Shown here piece after piece: positions 1-13,780 of a DNA stretch of 64,000 nucleotides; the first letter of the stretch is position 1; each line of letters starts with the position of its first letter. A program made the position numbers and the translations under genes. The notes beneath the pieces were generated by a model that saw only the letters and a program-made list of their open reading frames with translations, did not search any database and was not told where the DNA came from. Source of the DNA: Lateolabrax maculatus (Eukaryota; Chordata; Actinopteri; Acropomatiformes; Lateolabracidae); NCBI GenBank assembly GCA_031216445.1, contig CM062219.1:11588501-11652500 (forward strand), in the 5' to 3' direction.

Positions 1-162
1 GTGTGGAATTGATGCAAACAAGCTGATAAGGAAAAACCTGAGTGTGAAATGCAACGTAGGCCCAGTGACCTCACTCGGGTCGTCTCTGAGGGCTCGTGCT
101 CAAACATCACGTCCTGGTCATGTGTTTGAAGGCTTCAACTGTGTTGATGTGTTTGATCACAG
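1..162 (+). other. Sequence upstream of first recognised nt5c2-like exon; open but uncertain
   Basis: The frame that enters the recognised exon at 163 stays open back to base 2, so this stretch could be coding (an N-terminal exon continuing off the window). Against that, the predicted residues do not resemble the NT5C2 N-terminus known to me, and a T/G-rich run followed by CAG at 160-162 makes a plausible splice acceptor directly before the conserved block. I favour intron, with coding as the alternative. Confidence 0.4.
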
Positions 163-3100
163 GGTGTTCGTTAACAGAAGTCTGACACTGGAAAACATCA
201 AATGCTATGGCTTTGACATGGACTACACAATGGCAAGTAGGTAAAACAGAGAGACCTTTGTGTGTGAAATGGCGTGTGTCCCTTTGAGGATGTTATAAAT
301 CTGATGTCTTTATTCTAGCTTCTCTTGAATTGGCCACGCAAGATTTACGGGCTTTATGTTAAAGTGTTTTCTTGGTGTTTATTTGTGTGTGTGTGTTCGT
401 AGTGTACAAGTCTCCTGACTACGAGAGCCTGGGGTTTGAGCTGATAAGAGACCGAATAGTGTCTATTGGATACCCTCATGAGATTCTACGCTACACATAT
501 GATCCCAGCTTCCCCACACGGTTGGTTTTAAATCTTCTTCTGTAACTGATGATTAAGTTTTAAAGGCTCAGATCTTCTTTTCCGTTTTGTTTTCTTTGTC
601 TCTCGCCTAGGGAACACAATCTGAGAAAAACATACATTGCACAGGTGATGTAGTCAGTGACCAACAGATCTCCCCAAAGACAATTATTAAGTTTATTTCA
701 AATTTTAAGGATAAACCACTTGAAGTGAACCATCTTGTTTAATTTAAAAAATCTATAGCTTCAGCCTTGAAACAAACACATCTGGTTCATCTCTAGTTCA
801 CCTCATGTGTTATAACCTTGTTCACACCTCATTTTCTTTTCCTTTTTTTCACCCCCAGAGGTTTAGTGATCGACACCACATACGGAAACCTCCTGAAGGT
901 GGATTCAAATGGGAATATTTTAGTCTGCAGTCATGGCTTCCACTTCCTCAATGGGTAAAGTCAAAATCTTTGCATATGCAGTACAAAAATGTTGCCACAC
1001 ACTTTAATGATGGACATCTCTACCTGTGTACTCCGGAGCTCAGGTAAAGTCAGACAGAGACAGGGACTGAGGAAGAGACACAGATACAAAGATAAGAACA
1101 TGTTTCACAGATAAAACCCCATAAAATCACACCTATACCACCTCTTGTCCAATACATGCTGGAATAGGCTCTGGATATCTGGATATCTCTGAACACCATA
1201 AGCAGCATAAAAAATTGACAGAATGAGTAGCGATAATTAAAAAAATAATCATGAAGATATATATAAAGACCCAATTCATTTTTTTTTACTATTATGATCT
1301 CCTTATGTATTTTGTTGGCTTTTGATGTTTAGTGTGTCTACAGTATTCATTATAATTACCAGTCTCCACTTATATATCTATGTACAACTACATTATATAG
1401 CGTGTTATAAACAATTTATTAGTGTTGTTAGTAATGCTTATATGCTGCTTGTAAATGTCAGGAGCTAAACTGGTACCAAATAGTGAAATGCTCTGTCTAA
1501 CACTGTGAGGATTTAAGAGGGATTGAAATAAATGAAAAATGTTGAAATAAGTTTACCATCAAACAAAAATTACAGACACCATGTGTTGTCTGGACTATGT
1601 CATCTGGACATTAAATGTATTCATAAGAACACAATTTGTATTCAAGGCAGAATTATAGAATGACTTTTTCGGCACAAAACCTGTTTATAATACAAACAAA
1701 ATGATGAACAATCAGGACGTGTGACGTTAACAGCTGATATGTTTGAAGGTACAGACTGTCATGTTGCATCAGCACAAATGTAATAGATTTACTCAAATAC
1801 TTCAACTCCACCACATTTCAGAGGGAAATATAGCAACGGCACTAGTAACTTTTCATGTTACTTTAATTAAAACCTCTCATGTTTGCGTTATGATGCCAAG
1901 AGGAACACTAACTAACTAGTTAATAATGACTGCAGCATGACGGTCAGCTGAGATGAGCTGACTCATTGTGGTTTTACTGGTTTTATGGTCACAAACCACA
2001 GCAGCAGATGCACGTCTAACTTGTTTTGTTTTTAATCGATTATCACAAGATTTCACAGTGACCTTTTTTTTTTTATAGCCCTGAAATGTAAATGTTTACA
2101 GCTTTGTGTCATTTCAGTCAGTCATTTGTAATATTGACTTGTGTTACGTTTGTGTTCCACAGGGCAGACATTCAAAACTACTACCCCAACAAGTTCATTC
2201 AAAGAGATGACACTGACCGTTTCTATATTCTTAACACTCTCTTCAATCTTTCAGGTATAAAATTGACCTGTAGAGTCATTAATAAGTTTGAATTTGACAA
2301 TGATATAACTAATGTCTGTGTAATTCTGTAAGTTTTGGTAAATACTTTGTCTATGTATACAGTATATATATGATATCAGCAACTTAAATGTGGTAGCTAT
2401 CTGACCTGTGTTTCCATGCTCTGTGCAGAGACTTATCTCTACACCTGCCTTGTGGACTTCTTTACCAGATGCACAAGATACACAAAGTGAGTGGACTTCT
2501 TTTTTTAACCTCTGAGCCCTGAACTATTATAAATTAACCATTGAATTATTTCTTAAACTTCACCGAACTTTCTCTGCTGTTTCATTTCTTTTAGCCTCCT
2601 GAAAGGTTTCCAGCACGGCGACTTGTTTATGTCCTTCAGGAGCATGTTTCAGGATGTTCGAGATGCAATGGACTTCATTCACGATTCGGTGAATAAACAA
2701 TTCTCTTTTTAAAGATATAGAATTGTGTCTCATTGTTGGCATGGGAAATCATACTTAGTCTAAATTGTATAGTAACTGTTATACTGTATCTTTGTGCTGT
2801 ACAGGGACTGCTAAAAGGCAGAACCATCAAGAATTTGGAGAAATATGTTGTCAAAGATGTGAGTAAACTGGAAAGAAGATGCACTGAAATGTTTTTTAGG
2901 TTTTTGACAGAAAGTGGTCGAAATATTCAACAAATGAATGTGTTTGTCACAGGCAAATATCCCTGTACTGTTGACCCGGATTAAAGAGGTGGCCAAGGTC
3001 TTCCTCGCCACCAACAGTGACTACATCTACACTGATGTGAGCTTCTAAACATATAGTTGACCATAACTAAAAACTGAAACACTGATTGTTCTAACAACTT

Positions 3101-6076
3101 GGGTTCTCTCCTTCTTCATCAAGGCCATTATGAAATACCTGCTTGAAAGTAATGCTAAGGTAAGACAATGGTGTTGTTTGAATATTCAGAAAATGCCCAT
3201 TTAATTAAATTATATAAATTTAACATTTCTCTTCATTCTAGCCTGCAAGTACGAAAACTACCTGGCGTGCCTATTTCGACCTCATCGTTGTGGACACCAG
3301 AAAGCCGCTGTTCTTTGCAGAGGGCACTGTGCTGAGACAAGTGGACACGGTATGAAACAGTCTGTCATACTGAAGATTTACATGTTAATGTTGAACCGCA
3401 GCAGGTTTCAGTAACACGCTGTACTTTGGACACAGCACACAGGAAAGCTTCGGATTGGGACTTACACAGGAGACCTCCAACATGGAACTGTTTACTCCGG
3501 AGGTGAGATTCATTGGTGTTTTTATTTATTCACTGGGGTGTTTTTCAGGAATTGTCCCTTAATATTTACCAAATTAATAAATAAGGACAGAACAAGGATT
3601 ATAGGCCGTGAGATTTCTCATGACTTGAGCCAAAAGGAAAATACTTACCCTAGGACAGTTTTGTTGCATACTTATTATTATTATATTAATGCTATTTTAT
3701 TGTTGCTATTTTATTGCTATTTTGCCAGAAATTTTAGCCTATTTTGACCATTGGGTTTATAGTTTTCTAGTCAGAAAGTCAATGGGCTTCTGTACAGAAA
3801 ATAGTGCAGCAACTGGGATTTGAATCCTATAGGCTTATTATAAGGGTTTGGTTGTAATGTGGGTGAGGATTTGGGTCTTAAATTAAGGATTATGGATAAG
3901 ACAATATAATTAGACCCCAAAGCAAATGCTCACTCTTCACAAGGATAAATAAATACCTGTACATTTATGGAAGCAATAAATAAATAAATAAATAAATAAA
4001 TAAAGGCCATCATAGTTTTAATTTTTATTTTATAAGCAACTGAATTGGGAAATTTACTGAATTTGTAGTATTTAAATGTTTTACTTTGAAAATCATCTTC
4101 ATTTATGAATTCAATTCTACTCTTTAACATTTCCATATACATATATAAATATATATGTATTTATATATACATATATGTAGATATTTGTGTGCTTTTATGT
4201 GAGCTTGTGATGTGAATGCATTTACACATTCTAATTTTAATTTATATAGTTATAATTGAATCCCTCCTCCATGTTAGTTTATGGAATATTTTAAATACAT
4301 TACTGGTTGCAGGATCTTCGGACATCATCTGTGAACTGCTGGATGTCAAAGGGAAGGATATCCTCTACGTTGGCGACCACATCTTTAGCGACATCCTCAA
4401 GTCTAAGAAGCGTCAGGGATGGAAGACGTTTCTGGTTGTACCGGAGCTCGCTAAGGAACTCCAAGTGTGGGAGGAAAAGAAACGTAAGAACAAGCAGACA
4501 ACATTGGGTTGTTGTATTGTTGTGATAATTTTGGTGTTTTTCCAAGTATTCATGACTTCCTTGGTTTTGCAGATCTGTTTGAGGAGCTGAAACGTCTCGA
4601 CATCTTCTTAGCTGAGCTTTACAAGTGAGTTTTGTGTCCATCTGTAATTGTGACATAATTAACACTTAAAATACCTATACGTAATATAAAGTTTATAATC
4701 TTAATGATTAATTAATCACGAGTTCACGTGGAATTGATGAACACATTCTAATCTTTGATTTTTCATTTATACTTTAGGAATTTATTGTCTAATAATTGAC
4801 ATTATTACATCAGTAGTGGAATTAAATTTAAATGTTAACTTTTAGTAATTCATAATTTGTAAATCATTATCTGCTGTATTGCATATACAATTGGAAATTG
4901 TTAAGTAAAACAAACAAACCATCAGATAAGTTTTTATTCTAAAAAGTTATATTAATAATTAATATTCAAAATCCGTGAAAGGTTTATTGATGTTTTGCAG
5001 GCCCTGATTCAAGCTTCAACAAATTACATTTATCAAACATTTAGTAACATTGTTGCCATGACATCAACATTTATGGTAAGTACTAGCGGTTAATTGTTTT
5101 CTGTGTTTGTCATCCGAAGGCACCTGGACAGCAGCAGCCAAGGGTGTCCTGACACCAGCGCCATTCAGACGAGAATGAAGGTGAGCTCCACATATCAAAT
5201 CACAACTTCATTTTTATTAATGGCCACAGCACATTGCTAAAGACATTGCTGTTTTAATTACACTGGAGGTTCTTAAGATGTTTCTTTCATGTTTCTTGGA
5301 ACATTTAGACTCTGGGAGTTTAACACAATACTTCACTGTCATTAGAAACGGATGCAATGAGAACTTTGCTTATAGCAATAAATTAGATCACATGAAATAA
5401 TGGGACATATGTTTCCTACTAGAATAATCATTTTCAAAAAGTTCTTAGTTTTAACAAAAGGATCCTGCATGCTACATTAGTATTATTATTATTATTATAA
5501 AGTGAGTTCAAGCGATGGATAATGTGCAGGATTCTCTTTTTCTTTGCAAGACCAGAATAATAATAATACTGAGAATGCATTATTGCAACAGAAACCATAT
5601 ACAGGCTGTGTGCCAGTAAGCTAAGCAGTCGTGTTTCAGGTTTTTACCATGTTTTATACACTCTGTCCAGGTTTTGTTGCTGATATGGTTGTGTGTGTTT
5701 GCAGGTGCTGACCTACAGGTTGGACATGTCCTATGGCCACATGGGCAGTGTCCTGCGCAGCGGCGCCAGACAGACGCTGTTTGCCAGCCAGCTGATGCGT
5801 TATGCAGATCTATACTCCTCCACCTGCATCAACCTGCTGCACTACCCCTTAAATTACGTCTTCATGGCTCCCCCAGTCCTAGTCAGTCCTCTCCCTCACC
5901 CATTCACAAAATGAATCGTTGTCCTGTCATAGCTTATCATGACGGCCATTCTTCACCTCATTCTCACTCACGAACTCTTTCAGATGCCCCACGAGGCAGT
6001 TTCGCAACACTCGGCTGACTTTCCTTCATCGGAGCTTACTGTCACCAACCATATTGTGAAGACGAACACAACCTAA
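163..6076 (+). CDS. nt5c2l1: Cytosolic purine 5'-nucleotidase, NT5C2-like (5'-partial)
   Basis: Haloacid-dehalogenase-family enzyme that dephosphorylates IMP and GMP and can transfer the phosphate to other nucleosides in the cytosol. Exons read from conserved residues and GT-AG sites: 163-236, 403-520, 859-954, 2163-2254, 2429-2486, 2595-2688, 2805-2858, 2953-3036, 3124-3159, 3242-3349, 3436-3502, 4313-4483, 4573-4624, 5120-5180, 5705-5881 and 5984-6076. All phases are compatible, giving about 478 residues with a TAA stop at 6074-6076. Visible family motifs are FDMDYT (nucleophile and acid/base Asp, motif I) in exon 1, LATNSDY (motif II) in exon 8, the Lys of TRKPLFF (motif III) in exon 10 and VGDHIFSD (motif IV) in exon 12. 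The segments FIQRDD..RFYILN and RQTLFASQ.MRYADLY, which carry allosteric-site and oligomer contacts in NT5C2, are conserved. The C-terminus ends about 30 residues after MPHE and lacks the long acidic tail of human NT5C2, and the loop before motif III is shorter. These differences favour the fish paralogue nt5c2l1 over nt5c2a or nt5c2b. The start codon is not seen. Confidence 0.93.
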
Positions 6077-6640
6077 GGTTGTTATCATTATAATGCAGAA
6101 TTTTTTTTTTTACTTTTATGAAAGTAAAGTGGATTCTGTTAAGAGTTTATTAACACTTCTCTCTCTTGCAGTGCTGAAGACAGCTGACCGAAAAGTTTCA
6201 AAAGATGTGAAGATGCTACAGAGGAATCTCCTAAAGTGCTTCTAAGTGTCATATGGACAGTTCTCGCTGATGAAGGTGAATATTTGCACCTGTGCTTGTA
6301 AGAAGGGCTTGTTGCAGCCATGACGTGCCTCCTTTACAAAAAAACATAACTTATTGCTCCACCTAGTGGATATGAATTGTTATGCCATGTAATGTTTATT
6401 AAATGAAATTATAAATAAAGTATGTTAAGATTTTAGGATTCAAAGCAAAAACAGACTCAGGGTTACTGTATTTATGAGTGTAAATTTGTCTTAATCTGCT
6501 GTTACATGAAGTGGTGCTTATGCATTTTTAATCTCAGGTTTGTGTAAGGGTTTTTAAGAAGTTGAACAATGTATTTATTTGTTGTTTGTGCAACTTGTGT
6601 TGAATTATTTCAATAAAACATTTATATTATTTATTTTCAT
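6077..6640 (+). terminator. nt5c2l1: nt5c2-like 3' UTR and poly(A) sites
   Basis: AT-rich sequence after the stop contains two AATAAA signals, at 6414-6419 and 6612-6617. The second is followed by a T-rich stretch (about 6620-6650), as expected for a cleavage region. An acceptor-like CAG near 6168-6170 after a pyrimidine run could mark a 3'-UTR intron, but the coding frame has already stopped. Confidence 0.7.
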
Positions 6641-7084
6641 TGTTTTCATTGAAGTACAGCAACTTTAACCAAACATGCCAGTGTATGGCATCAGAGGACC
6701 TCAGCTAAAATAGCTCAAATAATCAGTTTACATTGTGTTAGTGGCTTTTGAGACTCAAATGCAATTTATTTTGTAGAGAGTAGTTCCAATGGAAATTGTT
6801 CACAGTGACATCTGATTATCCAGAATAAACAGGACACTGTTTCTGGAAAGACACGTTGCTGTTGTTTTCAAATGTAATTTTGTGAGCACCACAAAAATCC
6901 ATTCCTGTCTATTTTAATAATGTGGAGGCAGAAATATCAGGGGCAAATATTGTAAAAGCTGGGCAAATAAAGCCAGAACTAGAGTTACTAGACCGGTCAA
7001 CTGACGTTTGAAGGTTCTCCTTTTGTACTACATCTGCCGTCCACTGGATGGCAGGGAATCACCTCTGCAACCTGGAGATCAAAC

Positions 7085-7104
7085 TGTGTGTGTGTGTGTG
7101 TGTG
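7085..7104. repeat. (TG)n microsatellite
   Basis: Uninterrupted TG dinucleotide run, ten units. Confidence 0.95.
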
Positions 7105-7502
7105 AAGTAGCTCAATGAGTCTACATTCTTTTTTATTTACTGCAAACATGTTAAAACTGTTTTATCTTACAAAACAATGCTTTATCTCTATTTTCCCAAT
7201 AACATGAATCACTGTGTTAACAATAAAATACATTAGAATATGTGTTCCAACTGTAAATACAGCAGCTCATCTGCTGGCAGGTTAAACGGATGCATGTATT
7301 TGTTTATCCTCTAATGAAACTGATCTTATTTTGCTCTTTTTATAGTGGCTATGAATGTTAATATCACTAGCCGTCAGTAGTATCTTCACTTATCAACAAA
7401 TGTGATATTTGTATTGTTATTAAACATGCACTCACATACACACGTTAAAACACACACACTTGTGTAATACTGTAACACATACACTCTGTATGTCCCTCTT
7501 GT

Positions 7503-7536
<34 letters not shown>
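7503..7536. repeat. Compound (TC)n(AC)n microsatellite
   Basis: Nine TC units pass directly into eight AC units. Confidence 0.95.
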
Positions 7537-8140
7537 TTCATATCAGTGCCCACATGTGATCATGTATAAGAGGAAATGATATAGTGTTCTTGCAGGGTTG
7601 AAGTTCTCAAGTTTTGAGTATCATATTTTGCTGCTGTGCTTCTGTATAGAGAAAAGGCTTGCTTATGGAAAAATGTGCCCCATATTTCACTTCATTGTGA
7701 TCATTTACTGCTCATATGTTTTTGTCTATCTGTTGGATATGGATATGACATATGACATACACGTTGAAGCCTCCACTGATGTGAGGAAACAATTTAAACT
7801 TTGGCTTAAACTCGTGGGCAGGAAAACAGGAATAAAACATAATTATCAGGAAGGTCCCGTGCTGATTTTGTCTTATTGTCGATAAGATAAAATTTTTCAA
7901 ATTATACACACACCTGCGTTCAAAAATAATGTTTGGTGTGTATAAGTGTGGATTATTTGAGCTTTTATAAGGACATCTTGACACAATTCATATAGGTGTG
8001 TAAGAATCTTTTCAAAGTCTAACTTAATAATTTCCTGTTAGCGAGGGTCTTTCGCGACACTCACTACTTGCTGCTTGTTAATTTGGAATTACAGGCAGAT
8101 TAGGATACACCCCCTGCATATATTGGCACCTCCCCCTTGC

Positions 8141-8168
8141 AAACACACACACATACACACACACACAA
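8141..8168. repeat. Imperfect (CA)n microsatellite
   Basis: CA dinucleotide run interrupted once by a T substitution. Confidence 0.9.
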
Positions 8169-9917
8169 ACAGTTTCCGAGATGATTTCATATCCTGCATT
8201 AGGGCTATTTCGGTTTATTTGGATTTCCCTCAGCATTGTCTGCGTGTCACCTGGATTTATTGTTGTTGTATGCGTTCTTTTTTTCCCCATTTTATTCAAT
8301 TTGTCATGTTTTATTTTCTCACTAGCACAAATCCTCAGCTTTCATCTCTCCTACCTACTATTTAATCTGTTTTTTAATCACTTCTCCATTGTGTTTTATC
8401 AGCGTGCACATAAACTTTAGAGTTCCCTGACATTTCATTTTTAATGAAACATAGTTATAAAAGTTATTCCCTAACCATAGTTTGGTACAATGCATTTATT
8501 TAAACTTTCATTTTATAATGTATTAGTTATTGTATCAAAGTCAGTTATTGTAATAAAAGCCAGTACTCATCATCATGTAGGCTTCAATCTTCGATTCTGC
8601 ACACTTTGGATGGCATTAAGCTGCCACCGCTGAATGATCAGCCTGACACCAGACTAACTGCTACTTATCTGTATGGAGATAGTCATGAAATTTGTTCTGA
8701 GGCTTTGTATCTTAATTTATCTGCGAGAAACCATAGGAAATTACACAAAATATATCACAGCTCTGCTGGTAATATTTTATCTGCAAACAGGTCCTGCTTT
8801 CTGTTCAAAGTGCAGTAAATAGTGCTTCAAAATATCTTTTCCTCAGATGGGAAGGGGCTTTGGTCCCACACTGATCCTGACTAACACACACTTACATACC
8901 TTTTCTTACTCTATGACCCCCCTTCCTCCCCTTTAGACAATACACTGCACTGTGATATAAGAGCTGTCTTCTCACATAGAGCGTACCTGCACTGCAGAGG
9001 TGTGAAAAGTATCAGTTTCTCTGTACTGTTGTTTTGAGTTTCACCTATGTCACTCTGCGTGAAATATCTGTTTACCTTCAAATAATACAGTGCTCGATCA
9101 CACCTTTGATAATGATATTTACATGAAGAGGAGGCTCTATTTCATCATATCACAAAACATGATAAAACATGTATGCTGATTGGACTTTAAACCTGTTGAT
9201 TTTCAAAGGAACAAACATTCATCTCTGTTAACCTTTTCAGCTTGTGGTCTTCCCCTTAAATTTCACTTTTTAGTTTAGTTTTTAGTAAATTCAGAACAAT
9301 TACCCTTTTCCACACTATATGACAGTGTGTTCTGTATCTGATCTTTCCATCAACTTCATTGTCTGCACTCGGTGCAATATTCAAACCTGCCAGTGTTTTT
9401 TTGCTGTGCCAGTACATCAAACGGACATATTCAAGAGGTATGAAATATTATTTTTTTTACACATTTTCCAACAAATTCAATCTGAGTATTTGGTAACTTT
9501 GGAAAATGTTTCATTTCCTCTAGAACTGAAAATAAAGTTCTGTGTTTGAGCAAAGCTTGGCTGCGCATCCAGCCAAAAAATTGGAAAAAAGTTGCTGAGC
9601 TGTGAACATTAAAGATGCACTCTAACAAAACGTATTCACACTGATATATTTTCATTACCTTTTCTGAACAACCGCTGAAGCAAGCAGGCCGTTATCAGGC
9701 CTGAGATATCAGTGTTTCAATGTAATAATAAGATATACTAACATTTTTATAGTTTTTTCAGTGTTTAGTTCACTGTTTTCTAATTCTTTAATACAAGAGT
9801 CAGTCTGGGTTAAAGGTGTCAGGTTGGCTATCTAAGTCCATATCAGGTTTTTACATCTGTTAGCCAATAATTGATTTCTGTCAAGCATCAAATTTTGCTT
9901 CAATTTGTTTTTCTACT

Positions 9918-9978
9918 AAAAAAAAAAAAAAAAAAAAAACGATGAACAATTGAAAACATTAATTTAATCATCTTTATT
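9918..9978 (-). terminator. Candidate minus-strand poly(A) site
   Basis: TTTATT at 9973-9978 reads AATAAA on the minus strand. About 35 bases further along that strand the sequence becomes a run of 22 T (A at 9918-9939), placed as a U-rich downstream element would be. A second AATAAA on the same strand lies at 10072-10077. Together they suggest the 3' end of a minus-strand transcript; a retroposon poly(A) tail on the plus strand is the alternative reading of the A run. Confidence 0.4.
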
Positions 9979-12900
9979 CAGAGATATGGTGACAGAGAAA
10001 AATAACAGTGGGTTCTTTCAAAATACTCCATAAACCACAAAAAATAAATAATAAAAAACAATTTAACTATGTTTATTGCATATGAATGTAACATGTTTAA
10101 ATTACAGTTCATCTTTTTCTTTCCAACAAATTCTCTGACAGTGATTTCATTTGTGTTTTAAAAAAAACTTCATTAACTACAGTGCAATGAACACACACAG
10201 CAGGCCCATAGACACATTACAAAAGGAGAAAAAAAAAACATTTGTTTTATGCGTAGCAGTTTGAGTATGTTGTGTTTTATGTATTTAATGAAATGCAGAT
10301 GTCATTATCTCATTAGCTCGTATTCTCTGTAGTTTAATCTGCACATGAAAAGCTGCTCAAAAAGCACCGCTGACATGTTGGGTTTCATTGCAGGAGACTT
10401 GCTGCTCTATGCAGTCAGATAACTGCAGAAGCACCACCGTCCCCCATTCCACACATTCCAGGATTTCCCAGCAAGCATTGCAAGCAAGCCTAAACAAGTC
10501 ACGTTCTTTACTCAGGGAGAATTTCACACAGTCGAGTGACTGAGGTCTCCTTTTGCCTTCCCTTTAGTGTGCAATCGCATAAATGCACATTTACATCTGA
10601 GTCACTTCTTGTAAAATTTGAAACTATTCTTTAAAGCCACACAGGCATGTTAAGACTTTATAAACAGGTTGTTATAGAGTCACTTCAATCATTCTTTCAC
10701 CTGAAACTGTGTACTGCAGCAGGGTAATCTGTGCCAAAAAATATGTTTCCTTTCTGTTTTTAATAATTACTACTAGTGTTCTTCTGCTGCAGCTTGAAAC
10801 AGCAACTGGACTGTGGTTAAACATTTCTACCCAGAGCGGTCTGCTGACAGTCATCAAAACAAACAAACCTCCTTTCTCTCCTACTTTAGGGTTTGAACAT
10901 GAGGCACACACACAGGAGCAGTGACACCTAATCTCAACACAGAAAGAAAGGCAGAGAAGAGAAGAGAAGGCAAAACGTGAGGGGGAGAGAGGGCCTTGCT
11001 CCCTACATTCCTCCCAAATGTCCCCTCCCCCCATCGACCTGCTACCACTGAGGATGCTCAAAAACACACATCAACCTTTCCCCCCTCTTCGTTTTTTTCA
11101 TCCGCCTATTTTACCATCACCACTCTGATGCACAGTGTTTGGTGTGACGACAAAACAGGTATAGAAATACACAGGAGACTGAACTCCATTGGAAAAACTG
11201 TGGATTTAACAGAGAATTTGTTTACCAGAGAATCTACAAAAACTTGAAAATCCAGTTCAGATAATGGATAGGTTTAATGCATTAAAATCTGTCAGAAATA
11301 TTTTTTGATCACTATTTCTGGTTTTATTATAAATTTATCTTCACCTATTGATTTGCTCTTTTGATTAGCCACATTTTTCATGAGCTGTGGTGTAAATGAA
11401 AAGTCTGCCATCACACAAGATGGACAAAAAATTAAAATTGTAGTTTTGGAAAAAGCATGTAATTGTTTTCTTTCTTTCTTATTTTTAAATGTACATTGGT
11501 TCAAATGTACATACTATACTTTAAATGTAGGTCAGGAGGGCTTATATCAGCCTACAAATGTGTGCAAACTCTCTTCTGTAAATACAGTACTGGGTAAACA
11601 GTTTAGGAGGCTTTTCTCTGAGCCACCACCTGTTTTCAGTCATCAGCTCCACTTCTACACAAACTCGTTTGAAACGAGCCCTTTAGCACCAGTTTAGTGT
11701 GAGCTGTGGCCAAATGCTATGACAATACTATTGCACTGCTAGAATGGATGGTACAGTAGTGCAACATTGTCAAAGCAGCTGACCTCAGCATGTGTCAGCA
11801 CGTGGACATGGGGACAGCCATTCTTCACTGCCAAACTCCAATTACATTTAAATAAGCAACAATGCTGTTTGTCTGGATGGACTGGTGGGTGTTGGAAAAA
11901 AGAAAAAGCAGCTTTTAAAACACTCAAATTGTGTTGAAATTTAAATGTATTCCGATTTATTTGGTGTTGAAGTGAAAATGGCTGCTAAATGTGGGCTAAG
12001 AAAATAAATCTTAAATGCAGATATTGGACTAATTCAACAGCATATTGACTCCTACAAAATAAAGCACAATAACTAAAAGGAAATAGTTTGGGTTTTTTTT
12101 TTACATTAGGATACTAATAAGTAGAGACATAGTTGCTCACAAAACACACTCATAATCACATTTGAGGACACCCTCATAGCTCCATGTGCAGGTTAAGAGT
12201 TAAGGCAGTAAAGGTGGGTGTGGGTCTCTGTTTCATCAGCCAATGCCCTTTTAATATTGCACTGCTCATCTCAATGTCCAGTAGTGCAAGAGAAAAAGGG
12301 CAGTGGACAACAACATGGACACCATCAGACTCCACTGCACATACTGACTCAACTATCCACCTTTTCTCTCCAAATCACATACATTACTGATATCCCCATG
12401 ATGCAGATCACAAACTTGTTTGCTTTTATTTCTAAATCCCGAATCAAATCAAAATCACAGAAATACCCAAATCAAGCAAAAGTCAAACTGGATTTTAAAG
12501 TTTGCAAACTGTTCACATTTCCTCACTGTGGATACTGCACACAATCAACCTATCAGGTTGGAATTTTCTGATGCCTCTGTGGGAGACAAAAGTTAAGATA
12601 TCACAGTTTAACAATATAACTTTTCCCTGGTGGAGTTAAATGAACTTCCTGAATTAAACAGCACTGGTTACTCTCACCCTGGGAGAATGGGAATTTCCCA
12701 GCATGTGGGCCCATACTATTCTCTCCAGTGAATGACATGCATTCTAATTTTGGGGGAGAAATGGGAGGTTGGAGACGGGTTGGGGTGTGGGGGGGAGAGA
12801 CACACTCCCAAAGCTTTCACAGAACTACATGCTGCCAGCCTCCATACCTAAACGATCAAATACATTTTTCATCATCCCAATACTACAGCTCCCCCCCCCT

Positions 12901-13280
12901 GCAAATCATAGCCTCAAAACGAACACGAGCAGCCTCAGACGGAATAAAGTAGGTTCACTTCATTCTTCGACAGGAGAAAATATATATATAAAAAAAAAAA
13001 ACTTCACAAAAAAGTTGCTTCGCTACGTTACAGTGAAATTACTCCACGATAAACTGCAACAGCGGCTTGAAATAAAAGCAGAGCGTGGCCTGCAAGTTTG
13101 CACAATCAATGCGTTGTTACACAACATACAGGATCTATAGCATTAAAGGAAAAGGGACGCTGGGAATCTGTGGAGCACCATGTAGCTCCACACGCCCGAT
13201 CCGTCCGATTATTCCCGTAAAACACATCAAGGTGTGTGTGTGTCTTTTTTTTTTTCTGTTGATTCTGTTGTTTTTTTTTA
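9979..13280 (-). other. Possible body of an unidentified minus-strand transcript
   Basis: This lies between the minus-strand poly(A) candidate and the CpG-rich promoter near 14.5 kb. No stretch on either strand shows recognisable protein similarity. The longest minus-strand open frame (10672-11067) is Ser/Cys-rich and shows no known domain. An AG|GTAAAA donor on the minus strand, with the intron starting near 13280, fits a first exon ending there. The block could be 3' UTR and intron of a gene with a very short coding part, a long non-coding RNA, or plain intergenic DNA. Confidence 0.3.
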
Positions 13281-13448
13281 CCTGTTCTTGAGAGCTTTAC
13301 GTTTTCTCCGCCATACGTCTGTGCGAGCGGCCTGTACGCCTCCTCCACGTTAGAAGCACCGGATCTGCTCCGCAAGCCATTCCTGCCAGCTCACAAGCCC
13401 ACAGCACAATACTGACGACTTGTTAGATTGCACAACAGCCTATAGGCT

Positions 13449-13487
13449 GCACACACACACACTCACACACACACACACACACACTCC

Positions 13488-13520
<33 letters not shown>

Positions 13521-13541
13521 CACACACCACACACACACCAG
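13449..13541. repeat. Long interrupted (CA)n microsatellite
   Basis: About 90 bases of CA/CACC repeats with CCCAC interruptions. Its complement is GT/GGTG-rich. Confidence 0.95.
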
Positions 13542-13734
13542 CACCGTGAAAATGTCCCCCTTTTACTGACCCATCACACCACGGTAACAGCCCGACGAGG
13601 TGCAGGACTCGTTGATCCGCCTGCGAGGCGTCAAATCGCGTCCTGGTCAAGTTTTTTTTTTTTTTTTCTTTTTTTTTGAAGCGAGCCTCCAGATGCGCAG
13701 CGCACGGGATCGACTCAACTCTTGCGGCCGTTTG

Positions 13735-13780
13735 TCCTCCTCCTCCTCCCTCCTCCTCCTCCTCCTCCTCCTCTCTCCCT
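13735..13780. repeat. (CCT)n trinucleotide tract
   Basis: CCT repeats with a few interruptions, part of the pyrimidine-rich block inside the CpG region. Confidence 0.9.

Larger units (their letters stand above)
6641..9917. other. Intergenic AT-rich spacer
   Basis: No open frame here has recognisable protein similarity or paired splice sites. It contains several CA/GT microsatellites (listed separately) and otherwise unique AT-rich DNA. It separates the nt5c2-like gene from the candidate minus-strand unit whose poly(A) site lies near 9.97 kb. Confidence 0.6.

Noticed and set aside
3805..3830. tRNA B-box-like GGGATTTGAATCCTA
   Set aside because: No matching A box, no acceptor or anticodon stem around it, and it lies within an nt5c2-like intron.
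6164..6321. Possible extra coding exon of the nt5c2-like gene after the acceptor near 6170
   Set aside because: The frame is already closed by TAA at 6074-6076 and the downstream sequence has no NT5C2 likeness; treated as 3' UTR.
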